A model generated the notes under the pieces. That model was not told the origin of the DNA. It made no database searches and saw only the letters and a program-made list of their open reading frames with translations. The translations under genes and the position numbers were made by a program. This document shows, piece by piece, positions 42,855 through 54,500 of a stretch of DNA of 64,000 bases. Position 1 is the first letter of the stretch; the number at the start of each line of letters is the position of its first letter. Source of the stretch: Triangularia verruculosa. Its lineage: Eukaryota > Ascomycota > Sordariomycetes > Sordariales > Podosporaceae. The stretch covers positions 620,001 to 684,000 of the forward strand of contig MU863876.1 of the NCBI GenBank assembly GCA_033296885.1. Reading direction: 5' to 3'.

Positions 42855-43580
42855 TGAGGAAGGGCCTTTGATGATGCTGTGAGTATTATTGTGCGGACGT
42901 GGTTGCCGATGGACAGTGGCTGGATATTTCAAGCCCACGTTGCTGATTGGGCGATATCCGCGGTACTGCAGTGGTCAATGCTGCCCCAACAACTGCCTGT
43001 CCTGTCACACCTTCACAGCCTTCAAGACAGCCCAACCGCCGCCATGTTCAGGCGGTCAGTTCCACAGCTCATGGAGATGGAAAAGGAAGGATAACTAAAA
43101 TGAGCCGAAGCCCCCGGCGACTTGGTAGAACCCTAAGGCTTTCGCTTGCCATCTCCTATCGCATGCTGCGACTCTCGGATAGGAGCAAGATCAGTGATAG
43201 CCGGTTGTTGAGGTACCTTGTTTCCAAATGATAAGATGCGCGCGGTAGGGCATACAGCAGGCAGGAAGTCTTTGGGCCAGAATCTCGCGAGGGGGACTTC
43301 TTCGGTTGGCTGGCTGGTCCAAGTTCTGACCCTGTGGCCGTTAAGTCCATGAACAAAAGCGATGCTGTTATTTGTTCACCGGTTAACAGGGCCATGTTCG
43401 TGCAAATCTAAGTACCTAAGCAAACGACTTTCTCATATAGGTATCCATAAGGTACTCTCCAAGGAGGGTTGATAATGGCAGGAAGGCTCTCAACAATCAC
43501 AGTCGATTGGCCGTTCGCACACCCATTTTACACCTCCTAAACGGCACTAAGGTACCTGGTAATGTTCACTGACTTCTTCA
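42855..43580. other. Divergent intergenic region
   Basis: Must contain the unresolved first exon of the beta-lactamase-like gene on the minus strand. It probably also contains a signal-peptide exon of the cysteine-rich membrane protein on the plus strand. I could not assign either with confidence. Confidence 0.4.
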
Positions 43581-44482
43581 ATGACATCTATTGCCCCCGA
43601 TAGCTCAACGGTTTCGCTTCCAGCTGCATGTGGTGCAGTTGGTTACTTCGCCTGCCCTTCTAGTAGGGTCGCAGGATGTTGTCCCATTGGATACTCTTGT
43701 GACGGGATTAATTGTTTACCCCCAAGAGCCGAGGAAGTAGTTGGCCCATGCCCGAACTATGACGGATTTTTAGCATGTCATGAGAATGTTGGAGGTTGGT
43801 CTCCCCTCTTATTGATCCAAACATGTTGGTTCAAACTAAGTAATTGGCTGCTATAGGGGGCTGTTGTCCAGCATATTACGCCTGCCAGGGCGATTATTGT
43901 CAACTTGCCCTGAAGCTTGAGCCTGGAGTGTACACGAAAACCGTGAGCAGCCTCGGATATTCGGCGACATTGACGCTTCCCTTTAATCCTATTACTGCCA
44001 GTACTACTGTGGCTCGCATCAAAACAGGAACAGGCACAACAATCCTTTCTCCTGGTCAGACAACAGCACCAAGTGTCAGCCAGGAAAGTTCTAGAGATGG
44101 CAGAACACTAAGTAGCACAGTTATTGGGGGAATCATTGCTTCTAGTGTCATTGGCTTACTCCTGGTTAGCGTGGGCATCTACGCACTGTTCCGACATCGG
44201 AGGAGATCGAAGGGTACTATTCAAGACAGCAGAAATGAGAACCTCGCACCGTATAGTACCTTAGAATTAGCCAAGGATGCCAAACCCCACGAGGCAGACC
44301 CTGAAGGGCACGGGAGGAGTGAACTCGCGACAAAGAACAATGTAGCATGGGAGCTAGATGGCACCGATTATCGACCTGAGCTTGGCTGCTGGCATGGAAT
44401 ATCCGAGGTGGAGGCGACGAATCAAGGTGTCATGGAAAGAAATTCTGTGTTTGTGATGAATGATAGACCGCAACAACAATAG
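43581..44482 (+). CDS. Cysteine-rich single-pass membrane protein
   Basis: Two exons, 43581-43794 and 43857-44482 (62-nt intron, donor GTTGGT), give 279 residues. The N-terminal part carries two similar cysteine modules of ~35 residues. The first is CGAVGYFACP...GCCPIGYSC...C and the second is CPNYDGFLACH...GGCCPAYYAC...C; the intron cuts the second. A Ser/Thr-rich stalk leads to a membrane span at ~159-182, followed by RHRRRSKG and a ~90-residue cytoplasmic tail. This is the layout of a fungal cell-surface sensor or wall-associated protein. No signal peptide precedes the first module, so a short upstream exon is probably missing. Confidence 0.75.
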
Positions 44483-44763
44483 ACCTTTGCGTCAACAGTC
44501 ATTTTTCTCATCATTTGAGCCACCACCAACGTCATCCCCCTCTGTCTTTAACAAGTTGACAGATCTCTCTCTACAATAGCAAATTCTCTTCATACAGGGT
44601 CCCTCCATATTGCCACCTGGGCTGATATCCTTAACTCGACGCATTTCAGTAGGTACCTATACACCCCCTCTTCAAACCAAATGGTCTCCGCAAAACAGCC
44701 TGGAATTTTCCGAAACTGACCCCAACATGTCAAACAGCATACACTCTTATGAGCTCCAGGTCA

Positions 44764-46622
44764 TCATGTCCCAACCACCCGCTCTATCCCAGGAAGATCG
44801 CCATCATCAGTAACAGTGACATGCACACCATGAAACCCCAAGCCAATAGCAAAGTCCATCTCTGCCCGCCCCAGCTCCTTCAGTGTCCTCGCATCCAAAC
44901 ATAAGAGGTAACTTGTCTTGCTAAACCCATTAAGGACAACACTCAGCAATACGCCATCATCCTCGCCTTCCTCATTCTTAAAATCGGCCCCAGGTCTCGG
45001 CACAAAGATGGCCTCTCCGGGACTGTGGCCTTTGGGACAATCCCAAAACAAGACCTCCCGGGTTTGTGTGTCCGTCTTGATGATTCCGTCCATCATTGTA
45101 CTCCTCCCCTGATAGGGCAGGCTGTAGACATATCTATGCCTTCGCGTGGCATAGAGCGGGTTGATCGTTGGCAGCTCTCCCGCATGCGGTGCCGGCATGG
45201 AAAATACTTTCTCGACCGGCGTAAAGCCTCGACTTGAACTGTCAAGACTTAATGAGAATCTCGCCAGACTCAACATGGCGCCTTTGGCCCTATTTTCATC
45301 ACGCCAGAAACGCTCAGCGGCCCCATCCTTTTGCAAGATCACATTGCAGTACATCTTTTTAATGACGTCCAGAGTTCGATACTCCATCATGTCACATATG
45401 ATTCTTTCGCCGCCTTCTTCTTCAAACGCGTTGATGGAGTGGAAGAAAAACCCGGCGTCGGACTCGAATTTGCCGACGACACCTCGTTTTTCCTGGGTCC
45501 GGTCTATCACAAACCACCTCATCGTTTTGCTTTCGCTGAAAGGTTCGATAGCATCGGCAATGTTGCCGGCCCATGGGATCTTGACCCCTCCCCATCCAAC
45601 ATGCGAGGACGGAATGCAGAGGACGACAAAGTGTTGTGTCAAAAAGAAGCTGTGGATGTAGGCAGGATGAACCCCCTCCCCTCTGAGCTCGGCAATGATG
45701 TCAGTCTGACCAGTGGACGCGCTTACTCGAAAGACTCGGTAGACAGTTTCTCTTCCAAAGTCTTGATTAAAATTGTAAATGTCGCCGTTGATGGGATCCC
45801 TCTGTGCATGGGCGCAGGAAAGAGGCCCCTTGAGCGATGGGTGGAATGCTGACTGTGTCGCAAAGCCAATGGGTTCCAATGTCTCGGGGTCCATTTGCTT
45901 CATGAGACTGCTGTCTGTGGTTGCCCAGATGCTCTTTGGAAGAGGGACGCGGTGGCCTCCTCGTTGAGCAGCAGGGGTGCTGACCTTCCCCTTGCCAATC
46001 AAGTTTCCAGATGCCCGCTCTAGTCCTGGGGGATTGGGCAAGATGGCCACGCTGACGTTTCCGATCCATTGTTCGTCGCGAGGGACCATGGCCGCTTGCC
46101 ACGTTCCCATGACCTTGGAGAACAACCCAAGACATGGATCTCGTTTTTGACCGAAACTCATGTGTTTCATGGTGCCGGTCTTTTTTATGTGCTCCGCCAG
46201 CTGCTCTGATTGTCGACGTGACGAATAAAATACTTTGACTTTGGTCTTGTCATCGGGGTCGGAGGTGATGTCGAAGCGATGAGTATGGGCCAGCCCGTCA
46301 AACCAATGATCGGTGCGAAATGTGCCCTTTGGTGTGCCAGTGATGGTGTAAATGCCTGGTCCGGTGCGATAGAGGCTGCCTATTGCCCATGATGGTATCA
46401 TTCCAGAGACCTTGATCTCAATGGGTCCTCTTTCTTCCGTGAGACCCTCAAACTGGCCGGATGCGTTAGCAGAGTCCCGCACCATGAGCAGAGTTGACTC
46501 ACGCCTGCTTCGTTGGGCCAGTCACGGTAGGCACCTGTTTGAAAATTGTTGATTGCTTCTTCATGGTCGGTTTGCTCGTCTCCCTGCCCTCTCAGTCGAG
46601 AGGGTTGTGGAGGTGAGGTCAT
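44764..46622 (-). CDS. Carotenoid oxygenase (torulene dioxygenase-like)
   Basis: Two exons, 46622-46503 and 46452-44764, give 602 residues. The sequence opens with WPNEAGFEGLTEERGPIEIKV-like text typical of the fungal carotenoid cleavage family, then GSLYRTGPG and WFDGLAHTHRF. Four iron-binding His candidates are visible in order: CAHAQRDP, YIHSFF, FHSINAFEEE and the final GFHGVHV. They sit among GIERV-, PAPHAGELPTINP- and PRPGA-type blocks. The length fits Neurospora CAO-2/Fusarium CarT, which cleave torulene to beta-apo-4'-carotenal. No carotenoid synthesis genes are nearby, so the substrate is inferred. The frame stays open upstream to a TTGTTAG acceptor near 46827, so an earlier start is possible. 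Confidence 0.88.
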
Positions 46623-47386
46623 ACTCTGGTCCTGAAGAATTGGTTTAACCAGGCCGAAGGAAGCTGGGGGCGGAGAGTCTGGCTGTGATGTTGGGTGCTG
46701 AAAAGGCGAGATAGAGTGATGATAATTGGAAGTGAATGTGGCAGGTGGATGTCGGGCGAGAAACCCGATGCCGAGGATGGCCTAACAAAGATGCAGATCG
46801 CGTTGCAGGAGGCTAAGCGTTCCACAGTGGGTCGAAAGGCAGTGAGCAGTCAGATACCGGTAGTTGTTTGAAAGTGGCCGCACTTACAAAGGCAAAGGGC
46901 GGCCTGGCACATAGATCAAGTATTCATCTTTCCAAGGTCGATAGTTTATCAGCTGCCCATCGACATCCTCAGCCAGGTTATACAACATCCCTAACTGCAC
47001 CATGCCAAGCCGGGAGCACTCAAACCTGAGCAGCTGCTCCAGCCCCCACATCCTGTGTTTACACAGAATAATAAACTTGAGACTCTGGCTGCAAATATCC
47101 AACGTCTCTGAACTACCTAAATTAAGAACGGTGTCACAACGGGAATCAACGGTCGTCGGAATCGACCATGTTAGCCAGCAACCGCGCCAAGCCAGCTCGA
47201 CCTAAAAGGGGAAAGCCAAGCGAGCATTTTGGGGCCAGGAACGGTGGGGTAATGTGCCGAACTGAGGGGGAGCCGATACCTTTAGGGCCGAGAGGACATC
47301 CGAATCTCCAATCTCCAATAATTAATACTACTTGAAGGTCGTCCACAGCAACTGTCCGAACCCGTTATTCTCGCAAACACTGGACA
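46623..47386. promoter_or_regulatory. Divergent promoter, carotenoid oxygenase / hydrolase
   Basis: About 760 nt between two divergent start codons. A minus-strand frame (47102-46884) ends exactly at a GTAAGT donor-like site, and a TTGTTAG acceptor-like site follows at ~46828. Together they suggest a transcribed leader or an extra 5' exon of the carotenoid oxygenase, but no joint I tried preserves an ATG. Confidence 0.4.
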
Positions 47387-48481
47387 ATGAGCAATCTCGA
47401 TTCAACCCTTGCCGGCCATGCCGTGCCGAAGCCAGGAGCCTCACAACCCACCAACGATGGGCTCGATCTGATCGAGGACCACATTCTCCCCAAGCTCGAC
47501 CCCGAATTTGTCCAGTATTTTACCGACGTCATCGCCAAGCAACCACCCGCCCACACAATTTCCATCGAAGAGGTCCGCAAGAACCCCGAAAAATACCAAC
47601 CCCCTTGTGCCGTCGATTCCACAAGAGAAAAAGGAGTTAGCGAGCATGTGGTCGCCTCGCAAGATGGCGCCAGCATTCCCATCCGAGTCTACCACCCAGT
47701 CGAGGACGAGCGGGGAGTTGTGCCGCCCGGCCCGCACCCCGTTCATCTCAACTTCCACGGAGGCGGATTTGTGCTGGGCGACTTGAACAGTGAAGCGGGC
47801 CTCTGCTTGGTCATGCGCCAGGCAGACGTGGTGGTGGTCGATGTCAACTATCGCCATTGTCCGGAAACAGTATGGGGCAAATGCATCCAAGATGCTTGGG
47901 CGGCACTGAATTGGGTCCGCGACGAACACCTCAGCCTCAACATCAACCCCTTTTCCGTTTCCATTGGCGGCGTCTCTGCAGGCGGCCACATCTCGCTAGT
48001 TCTGCAGCACATGGCGAGAGATGCCGGCATCCCGCTTAAGCTGTGCATGCCCACCGTGCCCCCCACAACCGACTGTCTCAGCCTCGAATACTACACTCAG
48101 TCTCCCTATCCATCATTCCACGAATTCCACCGTGGGCCCGTCTTGCCATGGAAGAGGATCAAGTACTTTGGCAACCAATGCATGCCGCGGGACAAGCTGC
48201 CAGAGATCAGAAAGATGTGGCCCGACTGGTGGCTTTCCCCCATGCGTGCTCCAAACTGGAACGGCTTGTGTGACACATATATCCGAACTGCAGAAGTGGA
48301 CCCTCTGCGGGACGAAGGGGAGGCCTATGCGATGAAGCTTGTTGCTAGCGGCACCATGGTCACCTTGAAGCGGTATTTGGGATGTCCCCATACCTTCATG
48401 TACCTGGGCGTGTTGTCCCAGAAGCGACAGTGGGACCAAGACAGCGTTTACGCTCTGAAGGTGGCACATGGGCTTCTCTGA
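47387..48481 (+). CDS. HSL-type alpha/beta hydrolase (esterase/lipase)
   Basis: Single exon, 364 residues. The hormone-sensitive-lipase family oxyanion motif HGGG is at 124-127. The nucleophile Ser197 is in GVSAGG, the acid is Asp305 (AEVDPLRDEG) and the base His335 (CPHTF). VNYRHCPE takes the place of the usual DYRLAPE. The N-terminal ~90-residue helical cap matches this family in fungi. No signal peptide, so it is probably cytosolic. The substrate is unknown; members hydrolyse small esters or decarboxylate intermediates. The ATG follows an A/C-rich leader. It converges with the SnoaL-like gene, leaving 34 nt between stop codons. Confidence 0.9.
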   Translation: MSNLDSTLAGHAVPKPGASQPTNDGLDLIEDHILPKLDPEFVQYFTDVIAKQPPAHTISIEEVRKNPEKYQPPCAVDSTREKGVSEHVVASQDGASIPIRVYHPVEDERGVVPPGPHPVHLNFHGGGFVLGDLNSEAGLCLVMRQADVVVVDVNYRHCPETVWGKCIQDAWAALNWVRDEHLSLNINPFSVSIGGVSAGGHISLVLQHMARDAGIPLKLCMPTVPPTTDCLSLEYYTQSPYPSFHEFHRGPVLPWKRIKYFGNQCMPRDKLPEIRKMWPDWWLSPMRAPNWNGLCDTYIRTAEVDPLRDEGEAYAMKLVASGTMVTLKRYLGCPHTFMYLGVLSQKRQWDQDSVYALKVAHGLL

Positions 48482-48515
48482 CAGTCTTTCGGATAGCATA
48501 CCTAGCAGTCATCTA

Positions 48516-49210
48516 CTACAGTTTATGTACATCATGATCTCCACACCCTTTGTACACGCCTCCCTCCACTCCTGCGAGGTGCTCGGATACCCACCTACTT
48601 CCTCGCAGGGTACCTCTCGCCTTGGTCCCACTATACTGGGTCAGTACGGGATTCCACATGTTTCGGACAAAGAAGATCAACTTACATGCTCCGCAATGCA
48701 GCCACCCTCCCACCTAAACCGGTCAACAATGGTGCCAAAGCCGGGAGCAGAGTAGTTGACCCAGGACATGTCGCCACGGATGGTGCTCCTGATGTAGCGG
48801 TGCTGAATGCCTCCCCACATGTTGCCAAGGATGTTCCAGGCGGCGGCATGGCCGTTCTGGGCCATTGGGTTGTGGTTCTGCATTTTTTGTTAATCTTCCC
48901 ATGCGGTCCTGAAGATTGAGAGAGAGGAACTCACAATGTAGTCATCGACGATGAACTCGAAGGCGCGGCTGATGTTCTTCCTGGAGCCGACAAACACCTC
49001 GACGAACTCGGCAAATCGGGCAGTCGTCTCCTCTTGGGTGGCAGCTGGGTCTCTCACGCAGGGAGTAGGACGGCGGCTCTGACGGGCTTCCAACAGAGCG
49101 CCGGAGAATTCCTGCTCGGCAACAGCAGTCTCAGCCTCAGGAGCAGCTGCAGGAAGAGCAGCTACCGCCAAGGGGGCAGTGAGGAACGCGACGATGTGAG
49201 AGAACTTCAT
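48516..49210 (-). CDS. Secreted SnoaL-like small protein
   Basis: Three exons, all in phase 0: 49210-48935, 48877-48686 and 48635-48516, giving 195 residues. The start at MKFSHIV gives a clear signal peptide (hydrophobic AFLTAPLAVAALPAAA). The mature part has ARFAEFVEVFVGSRKNISRAFEFI, DDYIVHNPMAQNGHAAA-like and FRWEGGCIAEH segments. These recall the SnoaL/NTF2-like ester-cyclase fold (HNP, then GxIxEH). The second intron (50 nt, perfect TACTGAC branch site) replaces the usual C-terminal family sequence with a basic, Gly-rich tail, so exon 3 is less certain. Substrate unknown. Confidence 0.75.
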
Positions 49211-49727
49211 GGTGGACCTGCGCGATACATTGGGCAACAGTCGATATCATTATCGAGAATTACGGTCAATCCTTTTGTACTTGTGAATGATGCTCACGGC
49301 GGTTGCGGGGCAGGAAACCGAGATATCTTGGCCAATATACCGGACAATTTGGAGGGTATCATCCCGGCTGATTTGCCACATGGGATATTTCCCGCGAGAA
49401 CGAGTGCCAACTCGACGTATTTGGAGCGGACACCTTTAGTCTTTGCTGTCCAAGCAGGACACAGGCTAACCTGTTGAAAAGCGGCAGATGGAAGCACATG
49501 ACGAAGGCCCAAGACCGGATAGAAAGCTCAAAACATTGAATGTCATTTCATCCTTCATAGGCGATTAGTAGGTAATGTAAGATAACCAAAGGTAAATGCA
49601 TTCATCCGTCACATTCTCCTCCCAATCAGGTGAAGCTTGCGCCCCATCAAAATTTCATCGTTAATCCAGCCAACTAACGTGTAGGTATCGGACTGAATCA
49701 ACCCAAGCAAAACACAACCAACCAAAC
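49211..49727. other. Intergenic region
   Basis: Promoter of the SnoaL-like gene and 3' flank of the transporter gene. No gene or repeat is recognised. Confidence 0.5.
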
Positions 49728-51559
49728 TTAGGCAACATTCTCCCGGACCTCGGCGCGGCCCTTCTCCCCGCCGAGAGAGATGGTCTCGGCATTTTGCTGG
49801 TTGAGAACCTTCTCGACGGCGGCGTTGGCCTGGTCGGCAAGCTCCTTGTCCTCGAACACTGCGGTTTTGTTAGCATAATGTCCCTAGCTTCGGGAACAGA
49901 ATATGACTTACTGAAAGCCAACTCCTCCAGAGTGCGGCCAAAGGTCTCGGGGAAGAAGAAGTAAACAAAGACAACTTCGTAGGCGAGCCAGCAGCAGTAG
50001 GAGATGAGATACTTCCAGCCAACCGAGTTGAGACCGATGGGGTTGACGAAGGTGGTGAAGAAACCGGCGAGACGGCCGAAAAGCTGGAAGAAGGCGATAC
50101 CGGAGGAACGCTCGGCATAGGGCCAGACCTCAACCATGTAGGTGTAGGTGAGGGCGTTGTAACCCATGTTGTAGCAGGGAGAGTAGGCGTAGATGAAGAA
50201 CAGGGTCGCAATGTTGGCGGCATTGTTGGGTGTTCCGGCCTGGGCAGCAGTCTGGGCACGCTCCATGGAAACGGTCCAGGCAATGTAGCAGAGCAGCAAC
50301 GAGATGGTGCAGGCCAGGTACATGACACGACGGCGGATCTTGGTGACGAGCAGGGAGACGGTGGCACCGCAGACCAGAGACCAGCAGGCAATCGAGACGT
50401 TGATCTTCTGGACGTAGGTGGTGTCCACGAAGCCAATCATCTTGAGCAAATCACCAAGATAGTACGAGATCAACGTGTTGCCAGACCACTGGGTGAACAG
50501 ACCCAACATGGTGGTGATGAGCACACGGCGGCGCATACCAGCGGTCTTGAACAGGTCAGTCCAGGACTTTTTGGAAGCCTCCAGCTCGAGCTTGATGGTG
50601 GTTTGCATCTGAGCGAACTCGGCGGCAACGAACTCAGCCCCCCGGTCGGATTCACCGTGGTACTTCTCCAAGATGGCACGGGCCTCATCGCTGCGGTCCT
50701 TGGTGATGAGCCAGCGAGGGGACTCGGGAAGGAAGCTGTGGACATGGGCGTCAGAAAGATGACCACCAGACTCGGTAATGAGAAGACACCTACAAGACAA
50801 AGGTGATCTGCAGCAGGGAAGGGCAAATCTGCAGGAGAGATGGAATTCTCCAGGCCCAATCGCTCTGAATGTTGTTGGTTCCGAAGCAGATGGCAGCGGC
50901 AATAATCTGACCGACGAAGTAGGCGACGTTGAAGAGCGAAGTGAGGATGGGGCGTTCCTTGGGGTAGGCCAACTCTCCGATCAAAGACGAGCCAGAGACA
51001 ATGCAGGTGGGAATACCGAACCCGAGAATCATACGGGCGACAATGTACATGCCGACTGTTGATCTGTGTCAGCCATCGTGTGTCCCTCCATATCGAGGGT
51101 TCAGAGTGTACTCACCATGAACAGAGAAACCCTGGACGAGAGCACCGATAACCATGATAACGGATCCACCAAAGATGGACCACCGACGACCGAACTTGTC
51201 ATTGATGATTGGGATGAAAGGAAGCGAGAGAATGGCACCGAGAGAGTAAGCAGCAGCGATGATACCCTTGAGGGCACCTTGAGGGTCACCGAAATCTGGA
51301 TGACGGTCATGTTAGCGTCCCGATCTCCAAGCTGGCACAGCGCGCACTTACACTTCTTCCAGAAGGGCACGATCTGCAGGGCGTTGATCATTTGCGAATC
51401 GAAACCGGACGTCAACTCGATACCCATGCAGGTGGGAAACAGCATGAGGTAGAGGTAGAGCAAGTTGGGCTTCTGGTAGAACCATTTCTTGTCCTCGTTG
51501 GCAAGACGAGAGATGATGGGATCGGACTTGCCGGTCTCGCCCGCTGTTCCGCCGGCCAT
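49728..51559 (-). CDS. MFS sugar transporter, lactose-permease-like
   Basis: Five exons, 51559-51352, 51295-51116, 51055-50794, 50735-49912 and 49858-49728, give 534 residues. About twelve membrane spans are visible. Sugar-porter signatures are GIELTSGFDSQMIN in span 1, INDKFGRRWS in loop 2-3, ILGFGIPTC, GELAYPKERP, and FLPESPRWL at the start of the central loop. PETFGRTLEELAFMFED closes span 12. NPIGLNSVGWKYLISYC is characteristic of the fungal lactose/cellodextrin-like permease group. The acidic tail is cytoplasmic. It probably imports a mono- or disaccharide by proton symport at the plasma membrane. Its distance from the PKS (3.4 kb) and its family argue against a role as the cluster exporter. 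Confidence 0.93.
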
Positions 51560-54500
51560 GGTTGCTGTCTTGTTTCTGGTGATCTGGGAGTAACAAAGGT
51601 GCTCAGTCGTAAGACGGTCGACTTCGAGCAGGCCACACCCTTATGTGAAGATGCAGGCAAGGGATGGGATGAAGAGGGAGGAAGGACGGAGGGAGCAGGG
51701 CAGCGCGCCATTTTAATCCAACCGCTCTCGCGGATCACGCTCAAGCACATGGTATGAATTCAATGTAGGCTGCAGACGGTGTATCCATGACCCCGGGATG
51801 GGGCCACGGGCCAGTCACCATACATGGTCACCCCGACCAATGACAAGCGGCGGTATGTGAGGTAGGTACACTGTCGATTGACGGCTGGGAGAGGACAATC
51901 TATTCCCAGGAATGGAAAGGCGGGTCGCTGAGTTCCTTACCACTGCTTCTGGTTCCCGTCCTCCACCTCGATATTGCAACATGCTGGCCCCCTTACCTCG
52001 GGCCAAGTCTCGCACTATCCCACAGCCCAACCGTACCTTGCCTAGTTCGCCTGAGAATCCGCCTTTTGGCTGGCATCATCCACGCACTGTTTTTGGCTTT
52101 TTGTGACCTGGAATTGCGGAGAGAGCGGAGCAGCTGGTGTCAGGTTCTCGATCGTGATGGTTGGGCCAAACTGGTGGAATAACGGGGGTGGAGATTCCAA
52201 GAAACTTGGGGTCGTGCCGCCCCATGGGGCAATGAGGATCACTCCGAGTATGGGCCCAGATCCAATGACACGGCGTTTCCATGCGGTATCCATCCCTCCA
52301 ACCACCTCGATCGCGTGGTGTTGGGTATTACTGAGCGACAGGGTGGGCCAACTGAGGAACAACTGAGGAGCTGACTGCCTTACCCTGAGTGAAGTGGTAA
52401 CTGGCAGGCTGAACGTTGCAACAAGGCAATTGCACAGTCGCGAATCCCATCATCAAGCTTCGTAGGTGGGTGTCAAAGCCCAGAATGTCTCCCCTCCTCG
52501 GGCCCGAGTGGAGATCCCCCCCAATACTAGGTCCCCCGCGAAGTCAGGAGTGGACCCGCGTGGGATGGTTGGATGGATGGATACGATCCCATGTCGAAAG
52601 TGCGAGTGCGGAGGAAAGTTCTTGTTCGTCAGCGAGGTGGTCAACGTCGGACAGGGGCCCCCTGATTCGCGACAGTAGGTACCGAAGCTTGGCAAACGCG
52701 GGGACGCAACCTTCCCCTTTGTCCTGATGCGCTTCCACTCACATCGGCCTGGCTGACAAGACAGGTGTTGATGTGATTAGCGTGGCACGACGAGCCGCCT
52801 CCGCCGGGTAAATGCAACGGCACAGGCAAGATTCCCAAGACCAAGCCGGCTCTGAAAGCTCATTTTCCCGCTAGCGCCCCTCTTCTGGGACTGTTGTCGG
52901 CAAATAGAGCTGCGCGCCCACCGGTAACAAGCATTTTCTCCCGTCTTGTAATCGGTCCGTGGCCATCCGGGAGCCAATGTTTGATGCGTCAAACCAGTCT
53001 TGTGAGCGTCTTTTGCGCCTCTTACGTGCTGTCAACTTGTTAGTTCTGTTAGGTCCGGCACTGGGTGCCAGACGAATGTTCCGACACGACCGATGATACA
53101 AACCTGACTTAAACAAGACGTTGCTGAACTCAACACGAATTCTCTTGCCCACGCCGCCAAGAAGGGTGGCTACAATCAAGCAACGCGGCGCTTTTTCCCC
53201 AGCCAAGGGCACTGCTGGGCGAATCCTATGCCCTAAAACGGAAATGATTTGCACCCTCTGCACTCGGCCCCACATGCGGGCTGGCATCTCGGAGTTGCGA
53301 GAGCCGGACCCTCGGACAGATGGTGCCAAGAGCTTGCCGCTCCTGTCGGTCGCTGTCCGTCGCTGGCCGGATTGCACCGGACTTGTCGCTCATCAAGAGA
53401 TATCCTCTTGTTGACCTTGGTCTTACCTGTTCCTGGTGATAGGGCCCGGTCTTGTGCTCACATGGCCTTACCCTTGGCGGTGGTTGCCGGCCGGAAGTGC
53501 TGATGCTGAACGGATAAATGCCATTGTGATTATCCTATTGGATAGCAATTCGCCGCTCGGGCTTGGTGACCGGCAGTCGAGAGTTCTGTGAAGTCAAGGT
53601 GAGAAAATGCAATGGTTTTGGAGGATTCGCCCGCCAAGGTCGGCATGTTTGCATTGGGATGCCCAAGTTTGTGGAAAGTTGTTGACTTCCAATCAAAGTG
53701 CCATTCGCTAAGAGACCCCAAGCTGCATGTTTAATCTATTTCTCTGTGGCCAGCTGCATGGCATTCTTCCCGTGCTACCCGACATGATTTGGGTTCCCAT
53801 GCGACCACCAGCCAGCCCAAGCGAGGTCAAGGGCCAAGCCCGGATACATTGTCGAGTGTCAAGCAGCGGTTGGCATATTGTCCTTTTATTGCACGCTGCA
53901 CTCTGTTACGGTTTTGGGCGAGTAAAACGGAAGTCCTCCATATCAATGTGAGGCAGAATGACAATCAACTGAGGAACTTTCGAAGCAGGGACCAGACTCG
54001 GTTGCTGAAACTGAAAATGCCCAGGTGTACGATGCCTTCGCCTTCCCACCTTGAACCCCTAAACCCACAGTATTGGTAAACACGTAGTAACCTGTTGCAC
54101 AGGCCTAATGCAACCAAGGCGATCTTCTGGGATCTGGGTTCATCGCACGTACAAAACGAATATCTGGTATACCTACATACCTTGGATAAGGAGGATCACC
54201 ACTTTTAGTCACTCCATTCCAGCCCTAATCGAGTCGTTAGGAATTGGTGCTACTGGCCTACCTTTCACATCATATGCCGACGAGCTCAGAAAAAATCCTC
54301 TTACTACCGAAAGTCCTTGTCACCCGTGTTCCATGGAATGGCAAGGCGTTGCGGTTAGGATGAGGTCGTCATGACTTCAAAAAGCCTTGAAGGATTCCCT
54401 TGGCGCAGATCTCTTTGAGGTGTCAACGAGGTTAACGCCGGCGGGAGTTGCTGCATCCCGAAATATGCTACCTGCCGAACAGGTTTGTTGTCTCGGTTCA

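Noticed and set aside
47441..47989. 182-codon minus-strand frame opposite the hydrolase
   Set aside because: Antisense shadow; the plus strand carries a complete catalytic triad.
49728..51559. MFS transporter as the export pump of the PKS cluster
   Set aside because: Its signatures are of sugar porters, not drug:H+ antiporters, and it lies 3.4 kb beyond the PKS with an empty gap between.
52871..53377. 168-codon minus-strand frame in the long gap
   Set aside because: No recognisable domain, no splice context and Arg-rich filler composition; kept as intergenic.
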